The translations under genes were made by a program, and so were the position numbers. Below, piece after piece: positions 5,307-14,031 of a stretch of 31,211 bases of DNA (within the stretch, counting starts at the first letter, position 1; each line of letters starts with the position of its first letter). Under the pieces are notes generated by a model, which saw nothing but the letters and a program-made list of their open reading frames with translations, was not told where the DNA came from and did not search any database. This DNA comes from G039029935 sp039029935 (GTDB lineage Bacteria > Chloroflexota > Anaerolineae > Caldilineales > Caldilineaceae). The stretch lies in contig JBCCFC010000007.1 in the NCBI GenBank assembly GCA_039029935.1, positions 1-31,211 of the forward strand. The letters run 5' to 3'.

Positions 5307-8300
5307 TCAATGGCTGGCATAGCATACGTATTGATCAGCAATCCATCTTCGATAATGACCTCTGGTTGGCTATCGGGCTGTGCTTGGATCACCCAAATTG
5401 GGCTTTGGAGTTGTCTATTGTCAAAAATGATGGCCGTGTCATCCGCATTCCATCGAAGACTGCCAATGCCATTGGGTGCCAAGTTTGATAGGTTACTCAC
5501 GAACCAATTGATTTCTGTTTCAAAATCGTAGATAAACAGCAATAATGTGCCATAATCGTCTCTTAGCGTAAAGGCTAGTTTGTCACCTGCACGAGAAATT
5601 TGGGGGCTGAGTGGATGGATGTCCTGCTCCGCAAAATTGATAATTATGTCACCATTGGGGTTGATCAGCCTCAGACCAGATTGCCCCTTCACCAAAAGCT
5701 GTGATTTGTTAGGCATCCAAGTATTGACAATGCCCACATCTTCTAGGCGAACCATCTCTTCCATAGGCTGTGCCGTTGTCAAGTCTATGACATAGTCTTG
5801 AAAAACAATGTGTTGACCATCGGATGACCAAGCCAATTCTTGAGGAGCGTGTTCAAATGGCGGTGTCGGTATTGTTGCCAACTCACGCACATAACCGCTA
5901 TCGGGCGAAACCAGCCAGAGAGTTTCTGTTAATGGTGGAGATGCACCGGGTTTCTCGGTTTCGCCTGTATGACGTGTGGTTACAGCAATCCACTGCCCGT
6001 CTGGTGACCATTTGACAAATAACCCGTGTAGCTCCTCATGACTAAAGAGTAGTTGTGGCTCAGGAAAATCAAAAAGTTGCACATAAAGGCTGTTTACATC
6101 AACATAGGCAAAACGGTCGCTGGTGGGACTCCATGTTATTAAACGCCCTGATGGGGCTATCTGGCGGTGATTTCCTGTCCGTAAATCAACAAGCTGTAGA
6201 TAGGAATCGTAAGGCTGTGTAACATCTGTACGCGGCTCTAACCCAGAGATAAGTAAATAGCGACCGTCAGGTGATGCGCTTCGTCCAAAGCCCAAGCGCA
6301 ATCGTTCGCCATAAGCCAACTGTCCATAGGTTGAGTCAAACAAAGGGTCATCAAACGGCGCAATCGCTGGATGCGCGCGCAATCCCCAAGTCTGGTCGAT
6401 TGGCTTGGCGATGGGATCGTCAGGACTGGTGTAAAGGATGAGCGTATTGTCCAATAGAGTTGCCGGAGAGGGTTGCGAATCTGGTACAGGCCAGCCATTG
6501 TCACAAACCAATGTTGTTTTTTGTGGCGACCAATCCCCTGTTGACGTAGGGCAAATGGTCTGTGGCTCGGCAACCATGCGGAGGTTCATCATCTCAATGG
6601 TTCGATCCGCACAGTTGATAATGCCACGTCCAAAAGCATGAAAATCTGGCCCCCAAGCAGGGTTGATGTCGTCGGCCTGCCGTCGGGCCATAAACATCAC
6701 GCTGTCACCGCGCGATTGAAGTGCAACAAGTGCTAGTTGCTCATGTTGCATACCTCGTTTTGCAAAATAATCGAGCAATAAAGGAATGATCTCGTCGCGT
6801 GGACGGCGTTTCCCTGTCACAACCATGCTCGACTCATCAGCAGCAAAGGCATCATAAGCTGTCAGTATTTGCGATTCAGGGTCGTTTTCCCACACTTGAT
6901 AGAGGTCAAATGTGTCACCAAAAAATTGTGCAATTTCATCACGGTCGCCGAGATTGAAGGCGTCAAAGAAATCAGTGACGATTTGCGCCATCACGCTTGC
7001 ATCACATGTTTCGGTATGTTCTGTTTTGTCATTTTCATGGGTGACAATCAACAATCTTTGTAATGCGGGCTTTTTTGGGCTAAACACCAACATCGCCCCT
7101 TGTGGTGTATAAATCTCCAATCTTCCATCGCCAAGAAACTCGTAACGGCTGATCCCTCGTAGGCTTTCGCTAAAAATTGCTTCGGACTCACCTGCCATTC
7201 CCCCACAGAACATTGCTTGCATGATAATTGGTGGAATGACAAGCTGTTGGTTGTCGTTGACGAAATAGACCCCAGCCATGTAGTTGCAGCCAGTTTCTCC
7301 GGAAAGCCACAGCCCGGGTCCATTCGGATTGTCTTTGGACGTAAACTCAACGTGAGGCCAAGGCTTACTCTGATGATGAGAAGGGCGTACTTTTGTGGTG
7401 CTATCCTCTGGAAGGATAGCAAATTCCCAAAACCATTTTTTGTTGATAAGCTCATCATCTATAAATGGTGTCTCTTCATCCATATAGACCATACCACTAT
7501 CTCCATCCTTGGCACTGATATCAATCGCCAATGTATATGCCCCGGGGTCAAGGATGGTGAGATTGCTCTTGGGATTGGTGTTCAGACTGCGCCGCAAATC
7601 AGGCTGATTGTCGGGCGTAGCCCTTAAATGGGTGTATTCATAGATATAGTCTACAGGCTGATAGTCACTCGTTTGGTATGGATTGAGTCTGCCAAAAGAC
7701 AGTAGGTCATCACCAATGGTGATAGAAATATCGGATAAGGCGATGTTGCCCATGTTCAGTAGCCGCACTTGACTTTGCGGTGCTTCTTCTGGCTGTGCAA
7801 ACTGACTGGCAATCGGTGGCATCTGCGTCACGTTGTTTAGCTGCTCAAGGATGGTTTCATTGTCACCATGATACATCAGTATCATACGATCATAGTGCCA
7901 CCATTTGGGTATGCGACCAACGGGTGTTTTGACAACCACTGTGTTGCTACGCCCGCCAGACAACCCCCATGTGAGCAATTTCCCACCCGGTTGAACGGTT
8001 CTGGCTGCGCTCTTTGCGACCGCATTTGAGTACATAATGTATGCTTCGATACGTTCATACTCAAACCCATCTCCCTCAATACGGATTGTTTCACGGCCAG
8101 CGGTGACATTTTTACCCATCACTGTATCAAAGATGGTTTGACGTACTATGTGTGGAAAGGAGGATATTTCGCCGTCAACGCCGCGCCTGAATTGACGGAT
8201 AAAGGCATCAATTACAGGGAGCCCCTCGCTATTCAGAATCGACATTGGTTCCATGTTGGCAACAAGGGTTTCATTTTGGATATCGATTACAATCATATAT

Positions 8301-8707
8301 CGACCTTCTGTAATGGAGTTATCTCGTTCTGCCTCCATATCGGATGTCTGCTGACGATACACCTTATCATCAGTCCTGACTGTGATATCCATCGACTGGT
8401 AGGTGCGGGGGATTAATTGAGCAGGGGAAATAGTGCCAGCGGCGACACGTGAAAAATAGAGCGTCTGATGGGGATAGCCAATCTGAACGAACTCAAGCGT
8501 TTTGTCAGTCAGATTTTGGACTAAAATCTGTACGGGTTGATCACCTAGAATCAACGAGCCTTGACCCCACGCGCGACGATCATCTACTGTACTGACCCAT
8601 TCCGCAGTAACAGGGGTGTCTGGAGTGACAGGCGTGTCTTGTTGTGACATAGGCTGACAGGCAGTGAGGAATAATATGAAGCAGATATATATTGTAATTT
8701 TTGTCAT
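5303..8707 (-). CDS. Large lipoprotein with META, NTF2-like and TolB/WD40-like propeller domains
   Basis: An 1134-residue exported lipoprotein. The signal peptide ends in the lipobox LTAC (Cys17) and is followed by a Thr/Pro-rich linker. Residues about 462-540 resemble the META domain (HslJ-like): SGETGCNYMAGVY, then MQAMFCGG and ESLRGISRYEF. Residues about 567-710 look NTF2/SnoaL-like (IVTDFFDAFNLGDRDEIAQF). Residues about 800-1134 hold repeated propeller blades such as SASPDGRYLLIS, VKWSPDGQWIAVTT and LAWSSDGQHIVF, as in TolB/PD40 proteins. The N-terminal 450 residues are unrecognised. A role at the outer face of the membrane in binding protein or ligand is inferred. No good Shine-Dalgarno is seen before the ATG. 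It lies downstream of aroA on the same strand, separated by a hairpin. Confidence 0.8.
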   Translation of the reverse strand: MTKITIYICFILFLTACQPMSQQDTPVTPDTPVTAEWVSTVDDRRAWGQGSLILGDQPVQILVQNLTDKTLEFVQIGYPHQTLYFSRVAAGTISPAQLIPRTYQSMDITVRTDDKVYRQQTSDMEAERDNSITEGRYMIVIDIQNETLVANMEPMSILNSEGLPVIDAFIRQFRRGVDGEISSFPHIVRQTIFDTVMGKNVTAGRETIRIEGDGFEYERIEAYIMYSNAVAKSAARTVQPGGKLLTWGLSGGRSNTVVVKTPVGRIPKWWHYDRMILMYHGDNETILEQLNNVTQMPPIASQFAQPEEAPQSQVRLLNMGNIALSDISITIGDDLLSFGRLNPYQTSDYQPVDYIYEYTHLRATPDNQPDLRRSLNTNPKSNLTILDPGAYTLAIDISAKDGDSGMVYMDEETPFIDDELINKKWFWEFAILPEDSTTKVRPSHHQSKPWPHVEFTSKDNPNGPGLWLSGETGCNYMAGVYFVNDNQQLVIPPIIMQAMFCGGMAGESEAIFSESLRGISRYEFLGDGRLEIYTPQGAMLVFSPKKPALQRLLIVTHENDKTEHTETCDASVMAQIVTDFFDAFNLGDRDEIAQFFGDTFDLYQVWENDPESQILTAYDAFAADESSMVVTGKRRPRDEIIPLLLDYFAKRGMQHEQLALVALQSRGDSVMFMARRQADDINPAWGPDFHAFGRGIINCADRTIEMMNLRMVAEPQTICPTSTGDWSPQKTTLVCDNGWPVPDSQPSPATLLDNTLILYTSPDDPIAKPIDQTWGLRAHPAIAPFDDPLFDSTYGQLAYGERLRLGFGRSASPDGRYLLISGLEPRTDVTQPYDSYLQLVDLRTGNHRQIAPSGRLITWSPTSDRFAYVDVNSLYVQLFDFPEPQLLFSHEELHGLFVKWSPDGQWIAVTTRHTGETEKPGASPPLTETLWLVSPDSGYVRELATIPTPPFEHAPQELAWSSDGQHIVFQDYVIDLTTAQPMEEMVRLEDVGIVNTWMPNKSQLLVKGQSGLRLINPNGDIIINFAEQDIHPLSPQISRAGDKLAFTLRDDYGTLLLFIYDFETEINWFVSNLSNLAPNGIGSLRWNADDTAIIFDNRQLQSPIWVIQAQPDSQPEVIIEDGLLINTYAMPAID

Positions 8708-8732
8708 AAAATCGTAATCGCATAGCTACCTT

Positions 8733-8767
8733 GATAGGTACATAGGTTGCCTACCTGTGTACCTATC
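8733..8767 (-). terminator. Strong hairpin between aroA and the lipoprotein gene
   Basis: GATAGGTACATAGGT (8733-8747) pairs with 8753-8767 at 14 of 15 positions around a 5-base loop. It lies 3' of aroA on the minus strand and just upstream of the lipoprotein start. There is no T-tract, so it may be a rho-dependent end, a processing site or an operator rather than an intrinsic terminator. Confidence 0.45.
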
Positions 8768-8796
8768 ATCCTCTGTGCGCAAACCCATCTGATATA

Positions 8797-10113
8797 CTAC
8801 AAATATTCAGCACTCACTGAATCCAATGCCTCAAAATAGGTCGGGAAGGTCTTGGCCGTACACCCGGGATCGTTAATCGTCACCGATACCTCGTGAAGTG
8901 CCACCAGCGAAAAACACATCGCCATACGGTGATCATCATAGGTGTCGATGGCTGCATGTTTGAACTCAGAGGGCGGTGTGACCTCGATAAAATCTTCGCC
9001 TTCAATCACCTCCGCGCCAACCTTGCGTAGCTCTGTCGCCATTGCCGCCAAGCGGTCGGTTTCCTTCACCCGCCAGTTGTAGATGTTGCGAATCACTGTT
9101 TTTCCGTTGGCGAAGAGGGCGGCTGTCGCAATGGTCATGGCAGCGTCTGGGATGTGGTTCATGTCCATATCCACACCGTTTAACTTCCCCTCGTTTTGTT
9201 GATTGGGACGCACAATCACATGTTCATCGCCCCACTCTACAGTTGCGCCCATCGCCTCTAGCACATGCGCAAATTGGACATCGCCCTGGATGCTCTTCTT
9301 GCCAATGCCCGTGACCTTGATCTCGCCACCTTTGATTGCGCCCGCTGCCAAGAAGTAGGAGGCCGACGATGCATCGCCTTCGACCAGAAATCGACCTGGT
9401 GAGCGGTATGTCTGGTTGCCTTTGACAACAAAGGATTCGTAGTTGTTGTTTTGTACTTCAACGCCAAATTTTGCCATGATATCGAGCGTGATGTCAATGT
9501 AGGGTTTGGAGACGAGATCGCCGATGATGGCGATGGTGGTGTCGGTTTTTGCCAGTGGCGAGGCCATGAGGACACCTGTGATAAACTGGCTCGACAACGT
9601 ACCGTCAATTGACATTTTGCCACCAGTTAGCCCATTGGCGTTGATGGTAAGTGGTGGGAAGCCGTCATTTTTTAGGTAGGTAATGCTGCTGGTGGCTGGG
9701 TCCATGACTTGACGCACGGCATCGACCAATGGTCCAATCGGGCGTTCCTCCATGCGTGGCTCGCCTGTCAGCGTGAACTCACCGACACCACAGCATAACA
9801 CGCCACAGAGTGAGCGCGTGGCTGTGCCTGAATTGCCCAGAAATAGCTCGACAGGGGCATCGACGTTGAGTGGACCGCCATTGCCAGTCATCGTACACTG
9901 GGTTTTGTCATCCGATAGCTGATAGTCAACGCCCATCTGTTTGAGTGCATTGAGCATGTGACGTGTGTCGTCGCTTTCGAGCAGGTTGACAATTTCGGTC
10001 GTCCCCTCAGCCAATGCAGCCAAGAGCAGCGCACGGTTGGAGAGACTTTTGGAGCCTGGTAGATTGATTTCACCGTCAATTTTTGCGATTGGTTTAAGTG
10101 TTAGTGAGTCCAT
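8797..10113 (-). CDS. aroA: 3-phosphoshikimate 1-carboxyvinyltransferase (EPSP synthase)
   Basis: A 438-residue enzyme of the shikimate pathway. It transfers the enolpyruvyl group of phosphoenolpyruvate to shikimate-3-phosphate in the cytoplasm, leading to chorismate and the aromatic amino acids. Full-length family features are visible: LPGSKSLSNRALLLAAL with K22, LFLGNSGTATRSL, EPRMEERPIGPLVDA, and the late NWRVKETDRLAAMATELRK and YDDHRMAMCFSL. The glycine in GNSGTATR and the overall pattern resemble class I (E. coli-type) enzymes. AGAGGAAT precedes the ATG with short spacing. No other aro genes are nearby. The hybrid kinase gene upstream is on the same strand, 152 bases away across a repeat element, so co-transcription is possible but not evident. 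Confidence 0.97.
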   Translation of the reverse strand: MDSLTLKPIAKIDGEINLPGSKSLSNRALLLAALAEGTTEIVNLLESDDTRHMLNALKQMGVDYQLSDDKTQCTMTGNGGPLNVDAPVELFLGNSGTATRSLCGVLCCGVGEFTLTGEPRMEERPIGPLVDAVRQVMDPATSSITYLKNDGFPPLTINANGLTGGKMSIDGTLSSQFITGVLMASPLAKTDTTIAIIGDLVSKPYIDITLDIMAKFGVEVQNNNYESFVVKGNQTYRSPGRFLVEGDASSASYFLAAGAIKGGEIKVTGIGKKSIQGDVQFAHVLEAMGATVEWGDEHVIVRPNQQNEGKLNGVDMDMNHIPDAAMTIATAALFANGKTVIRNIYNWRVKETDRLAAMATELRKVGAEVIEGEDFIEVTPPSEFKHAAIDTYDDHRMAMCFSLVALHEVSVTINDPGCTAKTFPTYFEALDSVSAEYL

Positions 10114-10135
10114 AGATTCCTCTGGTGTTGTTTGG

Positions 10136-10265
10136 ATTTAAACGAATCCACAGAAATAAACCCACGTGGAGTAGGCGTTCTCTAACGCTGGTTTATTCGT
10201 GTACAACCCGCACTAGAGAATGCTCATTCCGCGTTTCAATGGGTATTTTATTTTGTGGAATAGCC
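10136..10265. repeat. Inverted-repeat (MITE-like) element abutting a kinase stop codon
   Basis: The right end, 10241-10265, matches 19412-19436 at 23 of 25 positions (shared TTTATTTTGTGGAAT). The left side, from ATCCACAGAAATAAACCCA with GCGTTCTCTA, is an imperfect reverse complement of the right half. A smaller nested hairpin GCGTT-ctct-AACGC is also present. The element ends exactly where the minus-strand kinase stop (10266-10268) begins. Confidence 0.6.
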
Positions 10266-12605
10266 TTATGCAATAGCTTCAGCCAAAATAGCGATTAATT
10301 TTTCATCATCAAAGCGATCTACCCATTGCTGAAGTTGCTCGACAAAGGGATGCCACTGCGCGCCTGTCATACGCAATTGGTCTAACTCCTGCTGTAGCGC
10401 AAATAGATTCCCCTGCACGGACAATAAGTGTAAATGCGTCAAGATATCTCGTGGTGGCAAAACCATGTCAGCCACCTCGCTGGCGTCATCATCCCCATTG
10501 TTCTGTCCTGTCCCCGGCGATGAGTGTTTATGCGTCCATTGTAGCTGTAAATGGGTTTCTAAAATAGAGAGCAGTTTCTCAATTTGCACGGGTTTGGACA
10601 GAAAATCATCACAGCCCGCTTGGATGCTGTCGGCCTGATTCTGACCAAACACGCTGGCAGAGACGGCGACAATGGGAATATCGGCCAAATCGGGCATCTG
10701 ACGGAGTCGCTTGGTCGCCTCAAAACCGTTGAGTACAGGCATGACCATATCCATGAAGATCAGGTCTGGCTGGATCTGCTGCGCTTTGAGGATGCCCTGC
10801 TGCCCGTCGTCGGCTTCAAACATCTCAAAGCCTAAGGGCGTTAACATGTCCACCAAAATGGCACGGTTAAAGGGCGTATCATCCACTACCAATAGTGTGC
10901 GTGGTTGACCTTCGTAGCCCGTGATCACCACTCTCTCTTTGACTGTCGCTGTCTCTTTCAACGCAACGACGGGCAGCGAGAGGTCAAACCAGAAACAACT
11001 ACCTGTGCCGACCGTGCTATGGGCTTGGATAGCCCCGCCCATTGCCTGCACTAAGCGTTGACTGATTGCCAGCCCTAGCCCTGTGCCTTCTGCGCGCGCT
11101 TGGTGTTCGCCCACCTGCTCAAAGGGCTGGAAAATCTTTTGTAAATTCTCCTGTTCAATACCAATGCCCGTATCTTCAATCTCAAAGTGGAGCATACAAT
11201 AATCTGTTTGCGGAACCGCTCGTTGTATTTGTGTCGATTCACCCGTGTCAATCACAGACTGGCCTACACGCAGTGTCACCTCACCGCGATGGGTAAACTT
11301 GACGGCATTGCCCAACAGATTGAGCAGTACTTGGCGCAGACGCGTTTCATCGGCCATGATCCCTGTTGGCAGATTATTCTCAATCTCGGCGACAAAGAGG
11401 ATATCTTTTTCATGCGCACGGGTTTCGATGATGCCAGCGATGCCACGCAAAAATGGTGATAGCTGCACGGCGGTGGGATAAATTTCAAGCTTGCGCGCTT
11501 CAATTTTGGCGAGGTCTAGTATATCATTGAGCAAGGTCAGCAAATGGTCGCCGCTCTGGGCGATGACATCAACAGCCTGATGTGTTTTTTCAACATCAAA
11601 GGTTTCACGGTGCTGGAGAATTTGTGCATACCCCAAAATACCGTTAAGCGGTGTGCGCAGCTCATGACTCATGTTGGAGAGGAATTCGCTCTTGGCATGA
11701 TTGGCGCGTTCGGCGCGTTCTTTTGCATCGGCCAATTCTGAAGCGACCGTCTGTAAACGTTGGGTCCGTGTCTCCACGCGCTCTTCTAATGTTTCAACCA
11801 GGTCGCGTAGTTGGTCGGTCATACTGTTAAAGGCCAAGGCCAATTGCCCAATCTCATCTTTACTGGGCACATCGGCACGTGCATCCAGATGTCCCTCAGC
11901 GATTTGGGTGGCTGTTGTGGCGAGGGTGGAGAGCGGCTGGGCGATGCTGCGCGTGACAAGCATGGAGGCGATCAACACCACGATTGCCACCAGCACAACC
12001 ATGAGGACAAATTGGGTGATGACGTTGGACGTGATGGTCTCCTGCTGCAAGGCGCGCGTTTGTAGCTGCCTCAGAATTTGATCAGAGAGTTGTTTATGCA
12101 GTTCCTCAATCACTGCGGATTGCTGATAGAAGGCAAAGATTTGTCGATTTTTCTCTCTGGATGATGTGGCGTTGAGCAATGCATTGACCTGTTCTTTTAG
12201 CGTGGCTGTGGCTTGTGTCAGTTCGACTGTCACCGCTTGATCATCTGCGGTTTGAGTCGCATTGCCTGCGATGACCTTTATGGATGTCGCCATGCGCGCC
12301 AAATCTGCCTTGAGATCATCCTCAAACTGTACTCCGCCAACGACCAGAAAGCGTTCCATGTTGGTGTTGAGCGAGGAGAGAGCGAGCGCAAACGACTGGA
12401 CACCCTGCATCTGTGTGCTGGCGGGCCGCACTTGACGTGCGGATTGACGGACCTGCGCCAGCTGTCCATACCCAGCCAAGGCCATGAGCAGGACGAGGAC
12501 GATAACAATGGCAAAACTTGACAGGATTTTACGCTGAATCGACGCTGTAAAAAAGGTAAAGAACAAAGATAACTGTTTTCTATTGATTTGGCTCATAAAT
12601 GGCAT
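10266..12605 (-). CDS. Hybrid sensor histidine kinase (HAMP-HisKA-HATPase-REC)
   Basis: A membrane histidine kinase of about 779 residues. A first membrane helix near residue 30, an exported helical sensor of about 150 residues, and a second helix (FVLMVVLVAIVVLIASMLV) precede a HAMP domain. A coiled coil leads to the H-box SNMSHELRTPLNGILGYAQ, with the phospho-accepting His at about 311-314. The ATPase domain shows DTGIGIEQENLQKIFQPFEQ and GTGLGLAISQRLV. A receiver follows (LLVVDDTPFNRAIL, LIFMDMVMPVLNG, FLSKPVQ), then an 80-residue tail. Start: the ATG at 12605 or 12596 overlaps the upstream substrate-binding gene by 26 or 17 bases; neither has a clear Shine-Dalgarno, so coupling is likely. 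A longer TTG-start version from 12665 is less plausible. The neighbour suggests that the lipoprotein presents ligand to this kinase. Confidence 0.88.
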   Translation of the reverse strand: MPFMSQINRKQLSLFFTFFTASIQRKILSSFAIVIVLVLLMALAGYGQLAQVRQSARQVRPASTQMQGVQSFALALSSLNTNMERFLVVGGVQFEDDLKADLARMATSIKVIAGNATQTADDQAVTVELTQATATLKEQVNALLNATSSREKNRQIFAFYQQSAVIEELHKQLSDQILRQLQTRALQQETITSNVITQFVLMVVLVAIVVLIASMLVTRSIAQPLSTLATTATQIAEGHLDARADVPSKDEIGQLALAFNSMTDQLRDLVETLEERVETRTQRLQTVASELADAKERAERANHAKSEFLSNMSHELRTPLNGILGYAQILQHRETFDVEKTHQAVDVIAQSGDHLLTLLNDILDLAKIEARKLEIYPTAVQLSPFLRGIAGIIETRAHEKDILFVAEIENNLPTGIMADETRLRQVLLNLLGNAVKFTHRGEVTLRVGQSVIDTGESTQIQRAVPQTDYCMLHFEIEDTGIGIEQENLQKIFQPFEQVGEHQARAEGTGLGLAISQRLVQAMGGAIQAHSTVGTGSCFWFDLSLPVVALKETATVKERVVITGYEGQPRTLLVVDDTPFNRAILVDMLTPLGFEMFEADDGQQGILKAQQIQPDLIFMDMVMPVLNGFEATKRLRQMPDLADIPIVAVSASVFGQNQADSIQAGCDDFLSKPVQIEKLLSILETHLQLQWTHKHSSPGTGQNNGDDDASEVADMVLPPRDILTHLHLLSVQGNLFALQQELDQLRMTGAQWHPFVEQLQQWVDRFDDEKLIAILAEAIA

Positions 12606-13641
12606 CGTAGATGTCTGCGTTGCGTAGTTCTGTAGGTGTAAAGACAATATCGAGCGTCTCCGCAATATTTAAGTTGAGAAAAAGTTCACCTGTTTGATTT
12701 TGGGTGATGGGTATGTCCGAGATAGGCATCCCGTCGATGATATCTAGTGCGGTTTGCGCGGCCCATTCACCATGCTCGTCACCCCGTTTTGCCAGCGTGA
12801 TCAGCGCATAGGGGATCAGCCATGCACTACGTGATCCAGTAGGCACAACCGAATGCTCGATGATAAATTGCTCACCCTCGGCATCATCCCAGCCGTCCAG
12901 ACCGACCTTGTTGCCAATATAGACAATGTCGTATTCTTTTTGAAGATCAATAAACGCGGCTTTAAACTCGTCAAATGTTTTGACCAGATGGATGCCCATC
13001 TCACCGTCAAAAAATAGCTCATTGTAGATTTGTGTGACCTTACGCTCGGTTGTAACATCTGGCCCCAGATAGACAACGCGGTCGCCTTTGGCATATTGTT
13101 TGAGATGCTCAAATAACTCGGCAACCAGCTCCACCTCCACAATGCCCGTGACATTGCTGGCCGGATAGCCATAGACAGAGGCATCCCAGTTCACGCCACA
13201 GAAGACCACGGGCAAATCGGTGTCCTTTAGGTAAGGTTCAACCAGATATTTTTGCGCGTTATCGTCACAGGCGATGAGGACATCGGGCTGAAATGACTCA
13301 ATCTTAGCCTTGGCTGCCAGAGCCGCCTGTTCTCCAAACTCGTCGCCATCATTGCGCTTGGTGTCCATACGCACAATCTCCCAGGTGATGTCTGTTTGGT
13401 CCAAAACGGTGCGTAGCCCTGACTCAATTTCCCCCGACCATTCATAGCCATCGTGATAGGAATCGACCCAAAGGATTTTTTTGCCTGCATAGGTCACATC
13501 TGCCCCCTCTTGTGCCGCGTCTGCTGATGTGACCTGTGCTGATGATGCTGACGTGCAGGATATAAGCGTAAAAAGTGTGCCTATACAGATGATGAACAAG
13601 CACACAGAGGCGAAAGAAGATTTTGTGGTGTGTGTCTGCAT
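12580..13641 (-). CDS. ABC-type substrate-binding lipoprotein, probable ligand sensor for the adjacent kinase
   Basis: 353 residues with a signal peptide ending in the lipobox LISC (Cys29). The mature part starts with KKILWVDSYHDGYEWSGEI and includes FQPDVLIACDDNAQKYLV and LPVVFCGVNWD. These are typical of the type I periplasmic-binding fold of the ABC_sub_bind family (PF04392-like), with two lobes repeating the pattern (VVYLGPDVTTERKV, YDIVYIGNKVG). No permease or ATPase gene is nearby. Instead its end overlaps the hybrid kinase gene, so a sensory rather than a transport role is inferred. GGGGAG lies 10 bases before the ATG. The perfect hairpin CAGTTT-6-AAACTG at 13689-13706 upstream could be an operator. 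Ligand is unknown. Confidence 0.82.
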   Translation of the reverse strand: MQTHTTKSSFASVCLFIICIGTLFTLISCTSASSAQVTSADAAQEGADVTYAGKKILWVDSYHDGYEWSGEIESGLRTVLDQTDITWEIVRMDTKRNDGDEFGEQAALAAKAKIESFQPDVLIACDDNAQKYLVEPYLKDTDLPVVFCGVNWDASVYGYPASNVTGIVEVELVAELFEHLKQYAKGDRVVYLGPDVTTERKVTQIYNELFFDGEMGIHLVKTFDEFKAAFIDLQKEYDIVYIGNKVGLDGWDDAEGEQFIIEHSVVPTGSRSAWLIPYALITLAKRGDEHGEWAAQTALDIIDGMPISDIPITQNQTGELFLNLNIAETLDIVFTPTELRNADIYDAIYEPNQ

Positions 13642-13770
13642 AAAGTTTGCTACTCCCCAATTGAGTTATGATTGAAACATCGGATGATCAGTTTATCATA
13701 AAACTGTACATCTTTGAATCATCAGAATGCTGTAAAAGCCAATGCCGGATTGAGTAGCAGACAAAAGTCA

Positions 13771-14031
13771 GTGAATAGTGAATAGTGAATAGTGATGAGT
13801 GAATAGTGATGAGTGAATAATATAGAAAATTACATGTATTAAATAGTTAATTTTACTGTGGCTAGATGATATTTTATCGCGTGTTAGTAATTTTTATTGC
13901 ATGAGTGTTGATGAAAATATGTAATACACTATTAATTATTCACCATTGGCTATTCACTATTCACTCATCACTCATCACTCATCACTATTTACTATTTATT
14001 ATTCACTAATCACTATTTGTTATTCACTATT
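13771..14031. repeat. Self-complementary heptamer arrays (GTGAATA / TATTCAC) downstream of acetyl-CoA synthetase
   Basis: The 390-base space between the lipoprotein start and the synthetase stop contains GTGAATA-type units with GTGATGA variants at 13771-13821. After about 110 AT-rich bases, the reverse-complementary TATTCAC/CTCATCA-type units run from about 13930 to 14031, directly against the stop codon at 14032-14034. The two blocks could pair into a long hairpin. Apart from the small hairpin at 13689-13706, nothing else is seen here. Confidence 0.85.

Noticed and set aside
12596..12665. Upstream TTG start for the hybrid kinase at 12665
   Set aside because: It would add about 20 residues overlapping the binding-protein gene, without a ribosome site; start codons at 12605 or 12596 fit the coupled arrangement better.
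13771..14031. Repeat arrays as a possible CRISPR
   Set aside because: Units are 7 bases, contiguous and without unique spacers; no cas genes are present.
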